From: Paracoccus methylarcula
GTDB taxonomy: Bacteria; Pseudomonadota; Alphaproteobacteria; Rhodobacterales; Rhodobacteraceae
Assembly (NCBI RefSeq): GCF_003007735.2
Contig: NZ_PXNQ02000012.1
Span: forward strand, 112,820 to 176,819
DNA: 64,000 nt
Direction of reading: 5' to 3'
Shown here piece by piece: positions 16,352 through 26,548 of the stretch; positions within the stretch are counted from its first letter, which is position 1, and each line of letters starts with the position of its first letter. Under the pieces are notes generated by a model that ran no database searches, was not told the origin of the DNA, and saw only the letters and a list, made by a program, of their open reading frames with translations. The translations under genes were made by a program, and so were the position numbers.

Positions 16352-18609
16352 TTATCCCATTCCATCTTGTATTCCGAGTGCCGGGAACACCAAGCTGGCA
16401 AGCTTCTCGGATGAAATCGGCTTGTGCAGCAATTCGATCGAGCGCTTTTCCACCTCGCGCGACAGCGCATCGGACCTGTCCGCTGTCATCAGGCATCGCA
16501 CCGGTGGAACCATCGATCTTTCGCCGATCAGGTCCAGGCAGGACAGCCCGTCCATGCCGGGGCCAAGCTGGTAATCGACCAGGTACAGATCGGGCTCGAC
16601 CCCGGTTTCCTCCAGCAATGCCAACGCCTCTTCGCCCGAGGCGACATCCAGCACTTCGACGCCCCATTGCTCCAGAAGCTGAGACAGCGCGGATGTCATC
16701 TCTGCATCATTCTCGACGATCAGGGCGGTGAGTTTGAGTTCCCGTTCGGCGATCTGCGGGCCGGTGCCGTTCTCCTCGGCCGGGTGGCGGTCGCCCAAGC
16801 GGGTGGAGGCGAGCTCGACTGCGAAGGTCGTTCCACGACCGGGCGCGGAGCGCAATTCCAGGCCGTGACCCAGCAACGAGGCAGCGCGCTCGACGATGGC
16901 CAATCCCAGGCCCAGCCCCTCTGCGGCGGAAGCCTTGACGTCGAGGCGCTTGAACTCGCGAAAGATCACCTCCTGATCCTCTTCGGCAATGCCCCGCCCG
17001 GAATCGCGGACCTGGACCAATTGCCGGTCGCCGCGCTTGCGGGCCACGACCAGGACACGACCGCGATCCGTGTAGCGGATGGCATTGGAAATCAGGTTCT
17101 GGAGAATTCGCCGCAGATAGGTCCGGTCCGACATCACCGTTGCCCGGACCGGACGGACGATCAGTTCCAGCCCCTTCTGCTGCGCGGCCGGGGCGAATTC
17201 CTGCCGCAATTGCTCGAAAATCGGTCCGAGCGACACCGGCTCTATCGTCAAGGTGGCTTGCCCCACCTCCAGCCGTGAAATGTCCAGCAGATCGCCCAAC
17301 AGCGAACTCACCGAATCCAGTGAACGTTGGGCATTTTCCAGCTTGCGCCGTTGCTGCGCGTTATCCACCTCTTCGATCAGCGAGCCGATGTAAAGCGTCG
17401 CGGCCGAAAGCGGTTGCATCAGGTCATGCCCGACCGCGGCCACGAAGCGGATGCGAGAGGCGTTTGCGCGTTCGGCACTGGCCAGCGCATCCTCCAGTTC
17501 CAATGTGCGCTCGGTCACCCGCGATTCGAGCGTTTCATTGGCCCGCCGGATCGCCTGCATCGCATTGCGCTGTTCGGTGATGTCATCAAGCGACATGACG
17601 AATCCGCCATCCGGCAGTTCCTGTGCGAAGATGGCGAGGCTGCGGCCATCGCCCCCGCGCGCCGCCTCGACCTTGAAACTGTCCTTGCGCCGGACCGAGC
17701 GGACCCAATCTGACAGGCGGTTGGCCCCCTGGAAGGCGGGAAAGGAGAATTGCGTGCGAAGCCGATGCAGCAGGTCGTCGAAATGCATCCCCCTGCGCAA
17801 CCGGGTCCGGGGAATTGCCAGGAATTCCGCCAGGTTTGCATTCCAGCCCAGCAATTGCAGGCGCCCGTCGAAGATGCAGACGCCAAGCGGCACGTGATCG
17901 AGCGTGGCCTGCAATATCCTTGTCTGGTCGTCCAGCATCCGCCCGCGTTCCTGCCGTTCGGCGCGGATGAGATCGGTCACCTCGGTCTGCAGGATGGCGG
18001 TGCTGCCGTCCCGCGTCCGCTGCTCGGATACCTGAACCCATCGGTCCTCGGCCATTCCCTGCACAAGCGCGAAATGCCGCTCGTTGTGGCGGCGCTTGCG
18101 CATGGCGATCCAGTCGTCGCGCGTTGTCCCCGGCGGCAGTCCGAGATGGCGCGAGCTGGCGACCAGATGCAGATAGTCGTCGAAGCTCAGCCCCGGACAG
18201 AGCCGGTCGACGATATCGGGAAGCAGCGCGTTGAAACGCGCATTGCACATGATCAGCACGTCATCGGCATCGAACAGGGCGAAGCCTCCTGGACGGCCTC
18301 GATGGCGGCGGCGAGGTTTTGCCGTGCGGTATCCTTTTCCCGGTATGCGGTCTCGAGTTCGGCATTCGAGCTGTTCAGCAGGTCGAGCGCATGTTCCAGC
18401 TCTCGCGTTCGGGCCCGCACCTCGTCCTCGAGTATGGCAGCGCGTTGAAACTGGGCGTAGCTCGCACCGTTGTCGCCGGGCAGTTCCTCGATATGCCGGA
18501 TCAGGGATTGCGCGATCCGCACCAGCTTTTCCTGGCGGCGATGGATATCGTCGGAAGGCGCCATCATCCCTTCGATATCGGCGGGAAGGTGGCGAGCGGA
18601 CGGGGACAT
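16352..18609 (-). pseudogene. PAS hybrid histidine kinase (NahK/ErcS'-like), frameshifted
   Basis: The reading starts at ATG 18609 with a coiled coil (about residues 20-105, ending TARQNLAAAIEAVQE), then shifts frame at about 18284-18287, where one G appears to be missing. It continues as PAS (ALFDADDVLIMCNARFN), a second PAS (GVCIFDGRLQLLGWN), HisKA with phospho-His in AVGHDLMQPLSAATL, HATPase (N box QNLISNAIRYT, G boxes RDSGRGI and GLGLGLAIV) and a C-terminal receiver with the Asp in YLVDYQL. Length about 750 residues. Such kinases sit beside FIST/NosP sensors and regulate quinoprotein ethanol oxidation in Pseudomonas. It is co-transcribed with the FIST gene. Without the indel it would be intact. 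Confidence 0.8.
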
Positions 18610-18611
18610 GA

Positions 18612-19787
18612 TCAAATGCCGTCCTTGGCGTCATAGAAAGCGACGCCGGTGAAGGTCTGGTTCACATGCATGGAATTGATCTGCTCGCCATAGGTCGAGA
18701 ATCCCGCCACCCTGTGCCGGTCGAGGATGCGGTTGATCCGTGCCACCTGCTGCATGCCTTCCCCCGCGATCCGCCGGAAGATGCAATCGAAACCGAGGAT
18801 CATTCCCGGTGCCCGCCCGCCGCACAGTTCCTGCATGGCCTCGTCCAGATGCGCGGCGATATCGCATTCCTCGGACAGGGTCAGAACCATGCCCTCGGCC
18901 ACGGCACCGAAGAAGATCAGCGAGCCGTCAGGCGCGACCTTCCGGATCGAGCGGACATGATGGCGTCCTCCGGCGCGGACAAGGACGGGGCGGGTCGCGA
19001 AAATCTCGGGCCCCAGATGCCCTGCCGGCACATTCAGAAGCCGGGCATATTCCTGCGCCGCGGGTTCGTCATTTATGGACAGGATCGCCCGGCGTGCGGT
19101 GTCGGCGCGGGTCACGACCATCTGGGTGCGAGACGGGCGCGTGCCGTCGAACGAGAATATCTTGAAACGCATCTTCGAACGCAGCAGGCACAGGACTGCC
19201 GCCCGGTCATGGATGGCTTCCTGCGCAAAGACATGGGTCGCATTGAATTTTCGGTTGTCGCCCGCCGAGCCTCCGACGGTCGGGACCGGCCCGAGTCCCC
19301 CGGCCAGAGAGGCGATGAGCTGCTCTTCCCGGCCCGACAATCCGTCCACCATCAGCACGGCGAGTTCATGGGGAAAGTCTTCGTGCTGTTTCAGCAGGTT
19401 CCGGCGCGCCTGCTGAAGCTGCGACACGACAAGCCGCGAGTCGATCGCATCTACCGGATCGATCACGACGGTTTCGGCCGCGAAATCCGACACCGGGAAT
19501 GCGATCGCCACGATATGCCCGTCGGCATAGCCGCCCTCGCATATCTCGCCCGCGGTCGTGCAGCCGGCGATCCCGGTTCTTGGCCATGCCTCCCGCGCGC
19601 GTCGGAGGATCGCGGGAAGATCGGCGGAGATGGCTGCAAGAATGATGATCAGGGCAAATGGCCCGGGACCGATTCCCGCCGCCAGTTCCGCGACGGGATC
19701 CGCCCCGTCGCATGCCGCCGACGCGCGCCGGGGGGTGCCGCCATGTTCCGCGCCCTTCCCGAGCGGGTTACGAATTTCCTCCGGCAT
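18612..19787 (-). CDS. FIST-domain sensor protein (NosP-like)
   Basis: This 391-residue cytoplasmic protein has a FIST N domain (about 40-240; GIAGCTTAGEI, PTVGGSAGD) and a FIST C domain (about 250-380; FGAVAEGMVLTL, AGFSTYGEQ). FIST proteins bind small ligands; NosP members bind heme and nitric oxide and control a co-encoded NahK-type kinase, which is the order found here. The start at 19787 overlaps the response regulator 3' end by 20 bp, and its stop overlaps the kinase start region, so all three are one operon. Heme binding is inferred from context; the specific ligand His was not assigned. Confidence 0.78.
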   Translation of the reverse strand: MPEEIRNPLGKGAEHGGTPRRASAACDGADPVAELAAGIGPGPFALIIILAAISADLPAILRRAREAWPRTGIAGCTTAGEICEGGYADGHIVAIAFPVSDFAAETVVIDPVDAIDSRLVVSQLQQARRNLLKQHEDFPHELAVLMVDGLSGREEQLIASLAGGLGPVPTVGGSAGDNRKFNATHVFAQEAIHDRAAVLCLLRSKMRFKIFSFDGTRPSRTQMVVTRADTARRAILSINDEPAAQEYARLLNVPAGHLGPEIFATRPVLVRAGGRHHVRSIRKVAPDGSLIFFGAVAEGMVLTLSEECDIAAHLDEAMQELCGGRAPGMILGFDCIFRRIAGEGMQQVARINRILDRHRVAGFSTYGEQINSMHVNQTFTGVAFYDAKDGI

Positions 19788-20475
19788 CGCCGAACTGCCC
19801 CATCATCTTCGCGTCGCGCGCCATCAGAACGGCCTGCGTCCGTGACACGACGCCCAGCTTGCGCATGATCGCCGTGACATGCGCCTTGACGGTAGTTTCG
19901 GCGATCGCCAGTTCATGCGCAATCTGCTTGTTCATCTTGCCCTCGCAGATCAGGTCCAGGATCCGGGCCTGCTGGCGGGTCAGCCGCGACAGCCGCCCGA
20001 CCGCGACATCGGCATTCGAGGGCGCCATGGCCTCCAGTTCCTCGGCCGTGGGCAGATCCGGTGCATAGATTTCTCCGGCCGCGAGTGCGTCGAAAGCGGC
20101 GCGGAAAATGTCGCGGCGGGAATGCTTTGGCACGAAGCCCGCCGCCCCCGCGGCAAGTGCGGCCCGGATGACGCGGGTTTCATTGAGCGAACTCACCAGA
20201 AGGATCGGGATCTTCGGTGCCAGCCGGCGCAAGGCGATCAGCCCTTCGAGCCCGTCCACATCGGGAAGGTTCAGGTCGAGAAGGATGATATCGACCGGCT
20301 CTTCACCCTCGATATGCCCGACCGCCTGTCCGAGGCTTTCGGCATGCGAAACGGTCCTGATGCCGGAGACGGATTGCAAGGTCATGGCCAGCGCATCGCC
20401 GAACAGCGGATGGTCCTCGACGATCAATGCCGATCGGAAGCGGGGCTGTACGTCTTGCGAAGAATGGCTGGCCAT
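19768..20475 (-). CDS. LuxR-family response regulator (ErbR/AgmR-like)
   Basis: This 235-residue NarL-type regulator has a receiver domain (about 15-130) with acidic pocket VEDHPLF, phospho-Asp in DIILLDLNLPD, and Ser/Lys in LLVSSLNE and GFVPKHS. A LuxR-type helix-turn-helix follows (about 165-225, KMNKQIAHELAIAETTVKAHV). The start at 20475 is preferred to 20511 and longer forms because GAGGG precedes it at the right distance. It is probably phosphorylated by the downstream hybrid kinase and activates the divergently placed quinoprotein and periplasmic genes. Confidence 0.88.
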   Translation of the reverse strand: MASHSSQDVQPRFRSALIVEDHPLFGDALAMTLQSVSGIRTVSHAESLGQAVGHIEGEEPVDIILLDLNLPDVDGLEGLIALRRLAPKIPILLVSSLNETRVIRAALAAGAAGFVPKHSRRDIFRAAFDALAAGEIYAPDLPTAEELEAMAPSNADVAVGRLSRLTRQQARILDLICEGKMNKQIAHELAIAETTVKAHVTAIMRKLGVVSRTQAVLMARDAKMMGQFGDAGGNS

Positions 20476-20636
20476 CGGTTGACCCTCATAGCGATTGTCA
20501 TTGCCCTTCATGTTACGCGCTATCGGTATCCGCGCCGACCCGTAAATAGGTCGAATATGCGGCAGCGCCAGAGAAGGAACGGGAAAGGGCGCGTGCGGCC
20601 TGAACCGCGCGCGCCCGAATGTCCGGCAGGGGCAGT

Positions 20637-22405
20637 TCACTCCGCCTGCGCCAGTTGCTTGGGCAGTTTGAAGGTCCAGACCATGCCGCCCTGGTTCAGG
20701 TAATTGACCTTCTTGGCGACCTCGCCGCCCCATAGCGGAACGGCGCCGCCCCAGCCCGAGACGACCGAGACATATTGTTCGCCATCCTGCTCCCAGGTGA
20801 TGGGCTGGCCGACGATCCCCGATCCGGTCTGGAACGACCAGAGCTCTTCGCCGGTCTCGTCGTCCAGCGCCTTGAATTCACCCTCCGGCGTGCCGAAGAG
20901 CACCAGCCCGCCCGCCGTCGTCATCACACCGCCCCAAAGCGGAGCCTCGTTCTTGTATTCCCACCTGATCTCGCCGCTATTCGGATCGATTGCCTTCAGC
21001 GAACCGATATGGTCCTCGAAGATCGGCTTGATGGTAAAGCCCGCGCCCAGATAGGCGGCGCCCTTCTTGTAGCTGATCGGTTCGTTCCAGATATCCATGC
21101 CCCATTCATTCGAGGGGACATAGAATAATCCGCTGCTTTGGCTGTAGGCCATCGGCATCCAGTTCTTGCCACCCAGGAAGGACGGCACGGCAAAGACCTG
21201 CTGCCCCTTGTCTCCTTCGGCCGCGGCGTCCACTGGTCCGGGGCGGTTGTCCTCGTTGTAGATCGGGCGGCCGTTCTCATCGATCCCCTCCGCCCAGGTG
21301 ATCTGGCTGACGAAGGGATAGGCGGCGACGAAACCACCATCTTCGCGGTTCAGGATATAGAAGAAGCCGTTGCGGTCGGCGGTCGCGAAACGCTGGTTTC
21401 CGTCCTTGTCGGTAAAAGGAACGACCTCGTTCACCCCGTCGAAATCCCAGCCCTCGCGCGGGGTGGACTGGAAATGCCACTTGATCTCGCCCGTCGCCGG
21501 ATCGATCCCGAGCCGCGAGGCCGCATAGAGGTTGTCGCCTGTATTGCCCTCGACCGGTTCGCCCGCGCCGCGCAGATGGCTGTTCCACGGTGCCGGGTTG
21601 CCGGTGCCGAAGACCAGCGTATCGGTGTCGGCGTCATAGGAGCCGCCCAGCCAGGTCGCGCCTCCGCCGGTCTTCCACATATCGCCCGGCCAGCTCGCAT
21701 TGAGCTCCCCGGTCATGGTGCTTTCCTCGCCGTTGAGCGTGCCCATATGCCCTTCGATCACCGGACGGGTCCAGACGTCTCGCCGGTCTCGGCGTCGCGG
21801 GCCTGCACTTCGCCGACGATCCCGAATTCGCCACCGGAATTGCCGGTGATGACCAGGCCGTTCACGATCAGGGGTGCGGCGGTGTAGGAATAGCCTTCCT
21901 TGTAATCGGCGATCTTCTTGTTCCACTTCGCATCGCCGGTCTTCAGGTCAAGCGCCACGATCCGCGCGTCCAGCGTGCCGAAATAGATGTTGTCGCCATA
22001 GATCGCCGCCCCCCGGTTGACCACGTCGCAGCAAGGCAGGATGCCTTCGGGCAGACGGGCATCGAACTGCCAGATCTCTTTGCCGGTCTTCAGGTCGATC
22101 GCGTAAATGCGCGAATAGGACGCCGTGACATACATCACCCCGTCATGGACCAGGGGCTGCGCCTCTTGCCCGCGCTGCTTCTCGCCCCCGAAAGAGAACG
22201 CCCAGGCAGGCACGAGATTCCCGACATTTTCCTTGTTGAGCGTGGTCAACGGGCTGAAGCGCTGCAACCCCCGGCCCATGCCGTTGGTCAGAACGTCCCC
22301 GGTACTCTGCTGATCGTTCGCCAGGTCTTCCTCGGTCACGGCAGCCATCGCCGCGGTCGCAATGCCGCTCATGGCTAGCACCGCCGCCAGCACGAATCTG
22401 TTCAT
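20637..22405 (-). pseudogene. PQQ-dependent alcohol dehydrogenase (ExaA/PedH-like), frameshifted
   Basis: This periplasmic quinoprotein oxidises alcohols with pyrroloquinoline quinone. The first frame (22405 to about 21780) has a signal peptide (residues 1-22) and the vicinal disulfide Cys125-Cys126 in LPCCDVV. The second frame carries the rest: [40 protein letters not shown] and the tryptophan docking motifs of the eight-bladed propeller. One base, probably a C in GACCGTC, is missing at about 21775-21780; otherwise the protein is full length (about 590 residues). The catalytic Asp (about 320) is followed two residues later by a second Asp, the pattern tied to lanthanide rather than calcium cofactors. 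Confidence 0.85.
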
Positions 22406-22713
22406 TGGTTCTCCCTCCGCAATATATGCGCCCCGGCGGTCATGCTGATGGCCCGAGGCATCCCCGAAAGTATGAAGGCCTGCCGCGGCGCGTATATTGT
22501 CCATTGGTCGAATGGCGGCGTGAGATTCCGAGAACACCCTGAAAATCAAGACGACAGGAGCCGGGCAGGTTGCATCTGCGGCTTGGGTCCTGGTGTTGTT
22601 CGCGTTGCGTCCGATCGTATCATGACCTGCGGCACAGCCGGTTCATAGACGATGGTCGTATTTCCCCCGGCGGTGGATTTGCCCAGCTTTCACCCCGAGA
22701 GGGGGCAACGTAA
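22406..22713. other. Divergent promoter region of the PQQ oxidation genes
   Basis: About 300 bp between the quinoprotein dehydrogenase (minus) and the periplasmic binding protein gene (plus). It holds the ribosome sites GGAGGGAG for the dehydrogenase and GGGGGCAACGT before 22714. No gene is visible. The response regulator encoded at 19768-20475 is the probable activator, but no repeated operator stands out. Confidence 0.5.
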
Positions 22714-23886
22714 ATGAATGGATCATTCGCCACAGCGATCGCCCTGGCGTTCCATGCGACCATGGCGGGAGCGGAGCAAATCCGCATCGACATGATCGAA
22801 AGGCGGGTGACGCCGCCGCCGATCCTGTCGAACATGATCGCTCCGCCCGGGGATCTGGGTGTTGCGGGAGCCCGTCTGGCGCTGTCCGAGATCGCGGCGA
22901 CGGGCAAGTTCACCGGCCAGGAATACGTCCTGCACGAGACTGTCGTGCCGCCAGGCGCGCCTTTCCTGCCAGCGGTCGAGGAGGTTCTGGATGACGGTGC
23001 CCGGCTGCTGGTCGTCAAGGCCTCCGCGAAGGAGCTGTTGCAGCTTGCCGACCTGCCCGCCGCCGGGGATGCGTTGATCTTCAACGCGACGGCGCAGGAT
23101 GACCGGCTGCGCGGCGGCGATTGCCGGGCCAACCTGCTGCATACCACGCCCAGCCTCTCGATGCGGGCGGATGCCCTGTCGCAATTCGCGCTGAAGAAGC
23201 AATGGACCGATCTCGTCCTGATCAAGGGGCCGAATCCCGAGGACGAGGCTTTCGCGGCGGCCCTGCGCGCATCGCTGGAGAAATTCGGCATGGCGCTGAA
23301 AGGCGAGAAGGCCTGGGCTTTCGATGCGAATATGCGCCGCGTGGCCTCTGCCGAGATTCCCCTGTTCACGCAGGACCTGCCCGAACATGACCTGCTGTTG
23401 GTCGCTGATGAGCGCGGCGATTACGGACGCTATGTCGCCTATAACACCTGGGTGCCGCGCCCATTGGCCGGCTCGGAGGGGATCGTGCCCCAGGGCTGGT
23501 CCGGGGTGGTCGAGCAATGGGGCGCCGCGCAGCTTCAGGGACGGTTCCGCGATGCTGCCGGGCGCGAGATGCGATCCGAGGATTTCGGGGCCTGGGCTGC
23601 GGTCGCCGCGATTGGCGAGGCAGTCACGCGCAGCGGGGCAAGGGATGTGGAGGGGCTGCGGGATTACCTTCTGTCCGACGCCTTCCGGCTGGCGGGTTAT
23701 CTCGGCACGCCGCTTTCCTTCCGCAACTGGAACGGACAGATGCGCCAGCCCATCCCGCTGGTCACCGAACGCGCGGTGGTCGGGACCGCGCCATTGGAGG
23801 GCTTCCTGCATGAGCGCTCCGAGCTCGACACCCTGGGGAAGGATCTGCCCGACAGCGAATGCATGCAATTTGGAGCGACGCAATGA
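22714..23886 (+). CDS. PQQ-alcohol-dehydrogenase-associated periplasmic binding protein
   Basis: This 390-residue exported protein has a signal peptide (ALAFHATMAGA near residue 20) and a periplasmic-binding-protein type 1 fold (branched amino acid/urea type), with LLVVKASAKELLQLADL and the later EGLRDYLLSDAFRLAGYLG region. It fits the substrate-binding family always found beside PQQ-dependent alcohol dehydrogenase systems. No ATPase or permease partner is encoded nearby. It may bind an alcohol-derived metabolite or serve as a sensor. Its stop overlaps the next start (ATGA). Confidence 0.8.
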   Translation: MNGSFATAIALAFHATMAGAEQIRIDMIERRVTPPPILSNMIAPPGDLGVAGARLALSEIAATGKFTGQEYVLHETVVPPGAPFLPAVEEVLDDGARLLVVKASAKELLQLADLPAAGDALIFNATAQDDRLRGGDCRANLLHTTPSLSMRADALSQFALKKQWTDLVLIKGPNPEDEAFAAALRASLEKFGMALKGEKAWAFDANMRRVASAEIPLFTQDLPEHDLLLVADERGDYGRYVAYNTWVPRPLAGSEGIVPQGWSGVVEQWGAAQLQGRFRDAAGREMRSEDFGAWAAVAAIGEAVTRSGARDVEGLRDYLLSDAFRLAGYLGTPLSFRNWNGQMRQPIPLVTERAVVGTAPLEGFLHERSELDTLGKDLPDSECMQFGATQ

Positions 23887-24854
23887 AACGACCCTGCCTG
23901 CTGATCCTCGCTCTCGGCCTGACCGCGGCCATGCCGGTACATGGCGACGAGATCTGGGTGACCAATGAGCTGGATGACACGGTCAGCGTGATCGATACCG
24001 ATACGCTGGAGGTCATCGCCACCCATCCCACCGGGCAGAGGCCGCGCGGTGTAACCTTTTCGCGCGATTTCAAGCGGCTTTACATCTGCGCCTCGGATTC
24101 CAATGCCGTGCAGGTGATGGATCCCGATAGCGGCGAGATCCTGCATGACCTGCCCTCGGGCGCGGATCCCGAGCAATTCATCCTCTCGCCCGATGACCGG
24201 CTGCTGTATATCGCCAACGAGGATGACGCGATCACCACCGTCGTCGATACCGCGACACGCAAGGTGGTCGCCCAGATCGATGTCGGCATCGAACCCGAGG
24301 GGATGGGAATCTCGCCCGATGGGCGGATACAGATCACCACCTCGGAAACCACCAACATGGCGCATTGGATCGATACGCAAAGCCATGAGATCATCGCCAA
24401 TACGCTGGTCGATGCCCGTCCCCGCCATGCCGAGTTCAGTCCCGACGGCAGGGAACTTTGGGTCAGCTCGGAAATCGGGGGCACGGTGACGGTGTTCGAT
24501 GCCGAAAGCCGGTCCGAACTGGGCAAGATCCGTTTCGCCCTGCCGAATGTCCGGCCCGAGCAACTGCAGCCCGTGGGGATGAAATTCTCGCCCGATGCCA
24601 GCAAGGTCTTCGTGGCACTTGGTCCCGCCAATCACCTTGCGGTCGTGGATGCCGCGAGCCGGGAGGTTCTGGATTACATCCTTGTCGGACGGCGGGTCTG
24701 GCATATGGCGATCTCACCGGATCAGACGCAGCTTTTCACCACCAACGGCGTCTCGGGCGATGTGACGGTGATCGACATCGCGTCGCAAAAGCCGGTCAAG
24801 ACAATCAAGACCGGGCGCTTTCCCTGGGGCGCCGCCGCCCGCCCGACACCCTGA
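23883..24854 (+). CDS. PQQ-catabolism-associated beta-propeller protein
   Basis: This 323-residue periplasmic YVTN-type beta-propeller has a signal peptide at residues 1-20 (LILALGLTAAMPVHG) and repeats such as DDTVSVIDTDTLEVI, DDAITTVVDTATRKVVAQ and NHLAVVDAASREVLDYI. This family accompanies PQQ-dependent alcohol oxidation clusters; its exact role is not known. The start at 23883 overlaps the preceding stop, showing coupling. Intact length for the family. Confidence 0.85.
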   Translation: MKRPCLLILALGLTAAMPVHGDEIWVTNELDDTVSVIDTDTLEVIATHPTGQRPRGVTFSRDFKRLYICASDSNAVQVMDPDSGEILHDLPSGADPEQFILSPDDRLLYIANEDDAITTVVDTATRKVVAQIDVGIEPEGMGISPDGRIQITTSETTNMAHWIDTQSHEIIANTLVDARPRHAEFSPDGRELWVSSEIGGTVTVFDAESRSELGKIRFALPNVRPEQLQPVGMKFSPDASKVFVALGPANHLAVVDAASREVLDYILVGRRVWHMAISPDQTQLFTTNGVSGDVTVIDIASQKPVKTIKTGRFPWGAAARPTP

Positions 24855-24957
24855 CACGACACCCTGACCCGGCACGTATCGACCAAGGTCGAATTGCCGG
24901 GACAAGCCGCCCGCCCCTATCTGGTTTCGCGACAAGAGGACATGGAGGAGAGCCCGC

Positions 24958-25647
24958 ATGCCAACCAAGATGCAAAAAGCCCTGCTGACGGCATTCGCCG
25001 CCGGATGCATCGCCATCCCGGTGCAGATATTCGCCCATGGCGATGTCGCGCCGCAGCCGATCAAGACCGACGCCCTGCCGGATGTGGGCGAGGAATGGCT
25101 GACCGAGAATCCCTATCGCGCCGATGCCGCCGGCGAGGAGACCTGGCTGGCCGCGGTGAAGATCGGCGATTCCGGCTATAACCAGAACTGCGCGCGCTGC
25201 CATGGTCTTGGCGCGGTGTCCGGTGGTCTTGCCCCCGACCTGCGCTATCTCGAGGCCGAGGAATATGGCGACGAATGGTATATCGAACGGTTCCGCCACG
25301 GTTATACGCAGGACGGAACGACGAAGATGCCGGCCTTTGGCGAGGTTCTGGGCCAGAAAGCGGCATGGGCGATCCGCACCTATATCGAGACCCGGCCCGA
25401 GGATGGCGCATTGGACGACCATACCGCGCGGCTGCGGGAAATTCACGATACGCTCGCCTCTGGCGAGGGCGACAGTGCCGCGCTCGCCACCGAATTGCAG
25501 GAGATCGCGGAGCAGGTCGTCACTGCCTCCGGCGCTCCGGTCGCCGATAGCGCGGTATCGCGGGCAGCACGGATCCTGGCCGACAACCCCGATGGCGCCA
25601 AGAAGGCCGCCGAGGCGCTGGAGATCGGCCTTTCGGCTTCGCATTGA
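24958..25647 (+). CDS. pedF: Cytochrome c-550 PedF
   Basis: This 229-residue periplasmic c-type cytochrome accepts electrons from the quinoprotein dehydrogenase. It has a signal peptide (LLTAFAAGCIAIPVQIFA), one heme site CARCH at residues 78-82 and a distal Met in TTKMPAFGEV. The C-terminal 80 residues are a helical extension rich in Ala and Glu, typical of the PedF family. The ribosome site GGAGGAGA (24942-24951) precedes the ATG. It follows the beta-propeller gene by about 100 bp in the same direction. Confidence 0.88.
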   Translation: MPTKMQKALLTAFAAGCIAIPVQIFAHGDVAPQPIKTDALPDVGEEWLTENPYRADAAGEETWLAAVKIGDSGYNQNCARCHGLGAVSGGLAPDLRYLEAEEYGDEWYIERFRHGYTQDGTTKMPAFGEVLGQKAAWAIRTYIETRPEDGALDDHTARLREIHDTLASGEGDSAALATELQEIAEQVVTASGAPVADSAVSRAARILADNPDGAKKAAEALEIGLSASH

Positions 25648-25651
25648 GGCG

Positions 25652-26545
25652 ATGATGACGCTTCGTGCCGCCTTTCCACTACTGCTTTCGGCAATGCTCG
25701 TCCCCGCTCCGCTTTTCGCGGCATGCGAAGGTGTCGCGCCGGAGCAGCGGCTTCAGAACAGCTTTCCGCAGGATATCGGGCGCGGGCTCGACCGGATTGT
25801 CGAGGATGGCTGGATCGAGGTGGCGGTCTATGCGGATTTCGCCCCCTGGTCCTGGGAGCAGGAGGGCGAGGCGCGGGGCATAGATGTCGATCTGGCGCGA
25901 ATGATCGGCGATGGCCTGGGGGTCGAGACGCGCATCCGCCTTGTGCAGGCTGGCGAGACGTTCGACCACGATCTGCGTAATTATATCTATCGCGGCGCGG
26001 TCGTGGGCGGGCATGTCTCGAACCTGTTCCTGCATGCGCCCTATGATGTGGATTACGCCTGCCGCTTCGATCAGGTCGTCTTCACCGGCATCTATGCCGA
26101 CGAGCATCTGGCCATCGCCTATCGCCGTGCCGACTACCCCGAGAAGCCCCCGGTCCCGGCCTATTTCCGCTATGACACGGTGGGGGTCGAGAACGACTCG
26201 CTCTCCGATTTCCACCTGACCTCGCTGGTCGGTGCGGGCGGCGACAGGATTCATCGTTACCCATCGGTCGCGCAGGCCATGGAGGCGCTGAACAACGGAG
26301 AGATCATGGCGGTGATGGGACCGCAGGCGCAGCTTGAGGCGGGGGCGGGCGATGGCATTGCCGTCCACGAACCGCCGCTGGTGGGGCTTGAACGCTCGAC
26401 ATGGACATTGGGTCTGGCGCTGTCGGCTCAGCATCGGCCCCTCGGCTATGCGGTCGATGATATCATCGGCGAAGCCATCTCGGATGGGCGGCTTGAACGG
26501 CTCTTCCGGAAATATGGCGTGACCTATCATCCCGCCCTGCGATAA
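25652..26545 (+). CDS. Quinoprotein-associated periplasmic binding protein (MoxJ/XoxJ-like)
   Basis: This 297-residue exported protein of the bacterial SBP family 3 fold has a signal peptide (LLLSAMLVPAPLFA), then IEVAVYADFAPWSWEQEG and DVDLARMIGDGLGVETR, as in amino-acid binding proteins. Homologues beside methanol and ethanol dehydrogenases (MoxJ, XoxJ) are thought to help dehydrogenase maturation or cytochrome interaction rather than transport. ATG at 25652 or 25655; it starts 4 bp after pedF ends. No ABC permease or ATPase is found here. Confidence 0.78.
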   Translation: MMTLRAAFPLLLSAMLVPAPLFAACEGVAPEQRLQNSFPQDIGRGLDRIVEDGWIEVAVYADFAPWSWEQEGEARGIDVDLARMIGDGLGVETRIRLVQAGETFDHDLRNYIYRGAVVGGHVSNLFLHAPYDVDYACRFDQVVFTGIYADEHLAIAYRRADYPEKPPVPAYFRYDTVGVENDSLSDFHLTSLVGAGGDRIHRYPSVAQAMEALNNGEIMAVMGPQAQLEAGAGDGIAVHEPPLVGLERSTWTLGLALSAQHRPLGYAVDDIIGEAISDGRLERLFRKYGVTYHPALR

Positions 26546-26548
26546 GGC

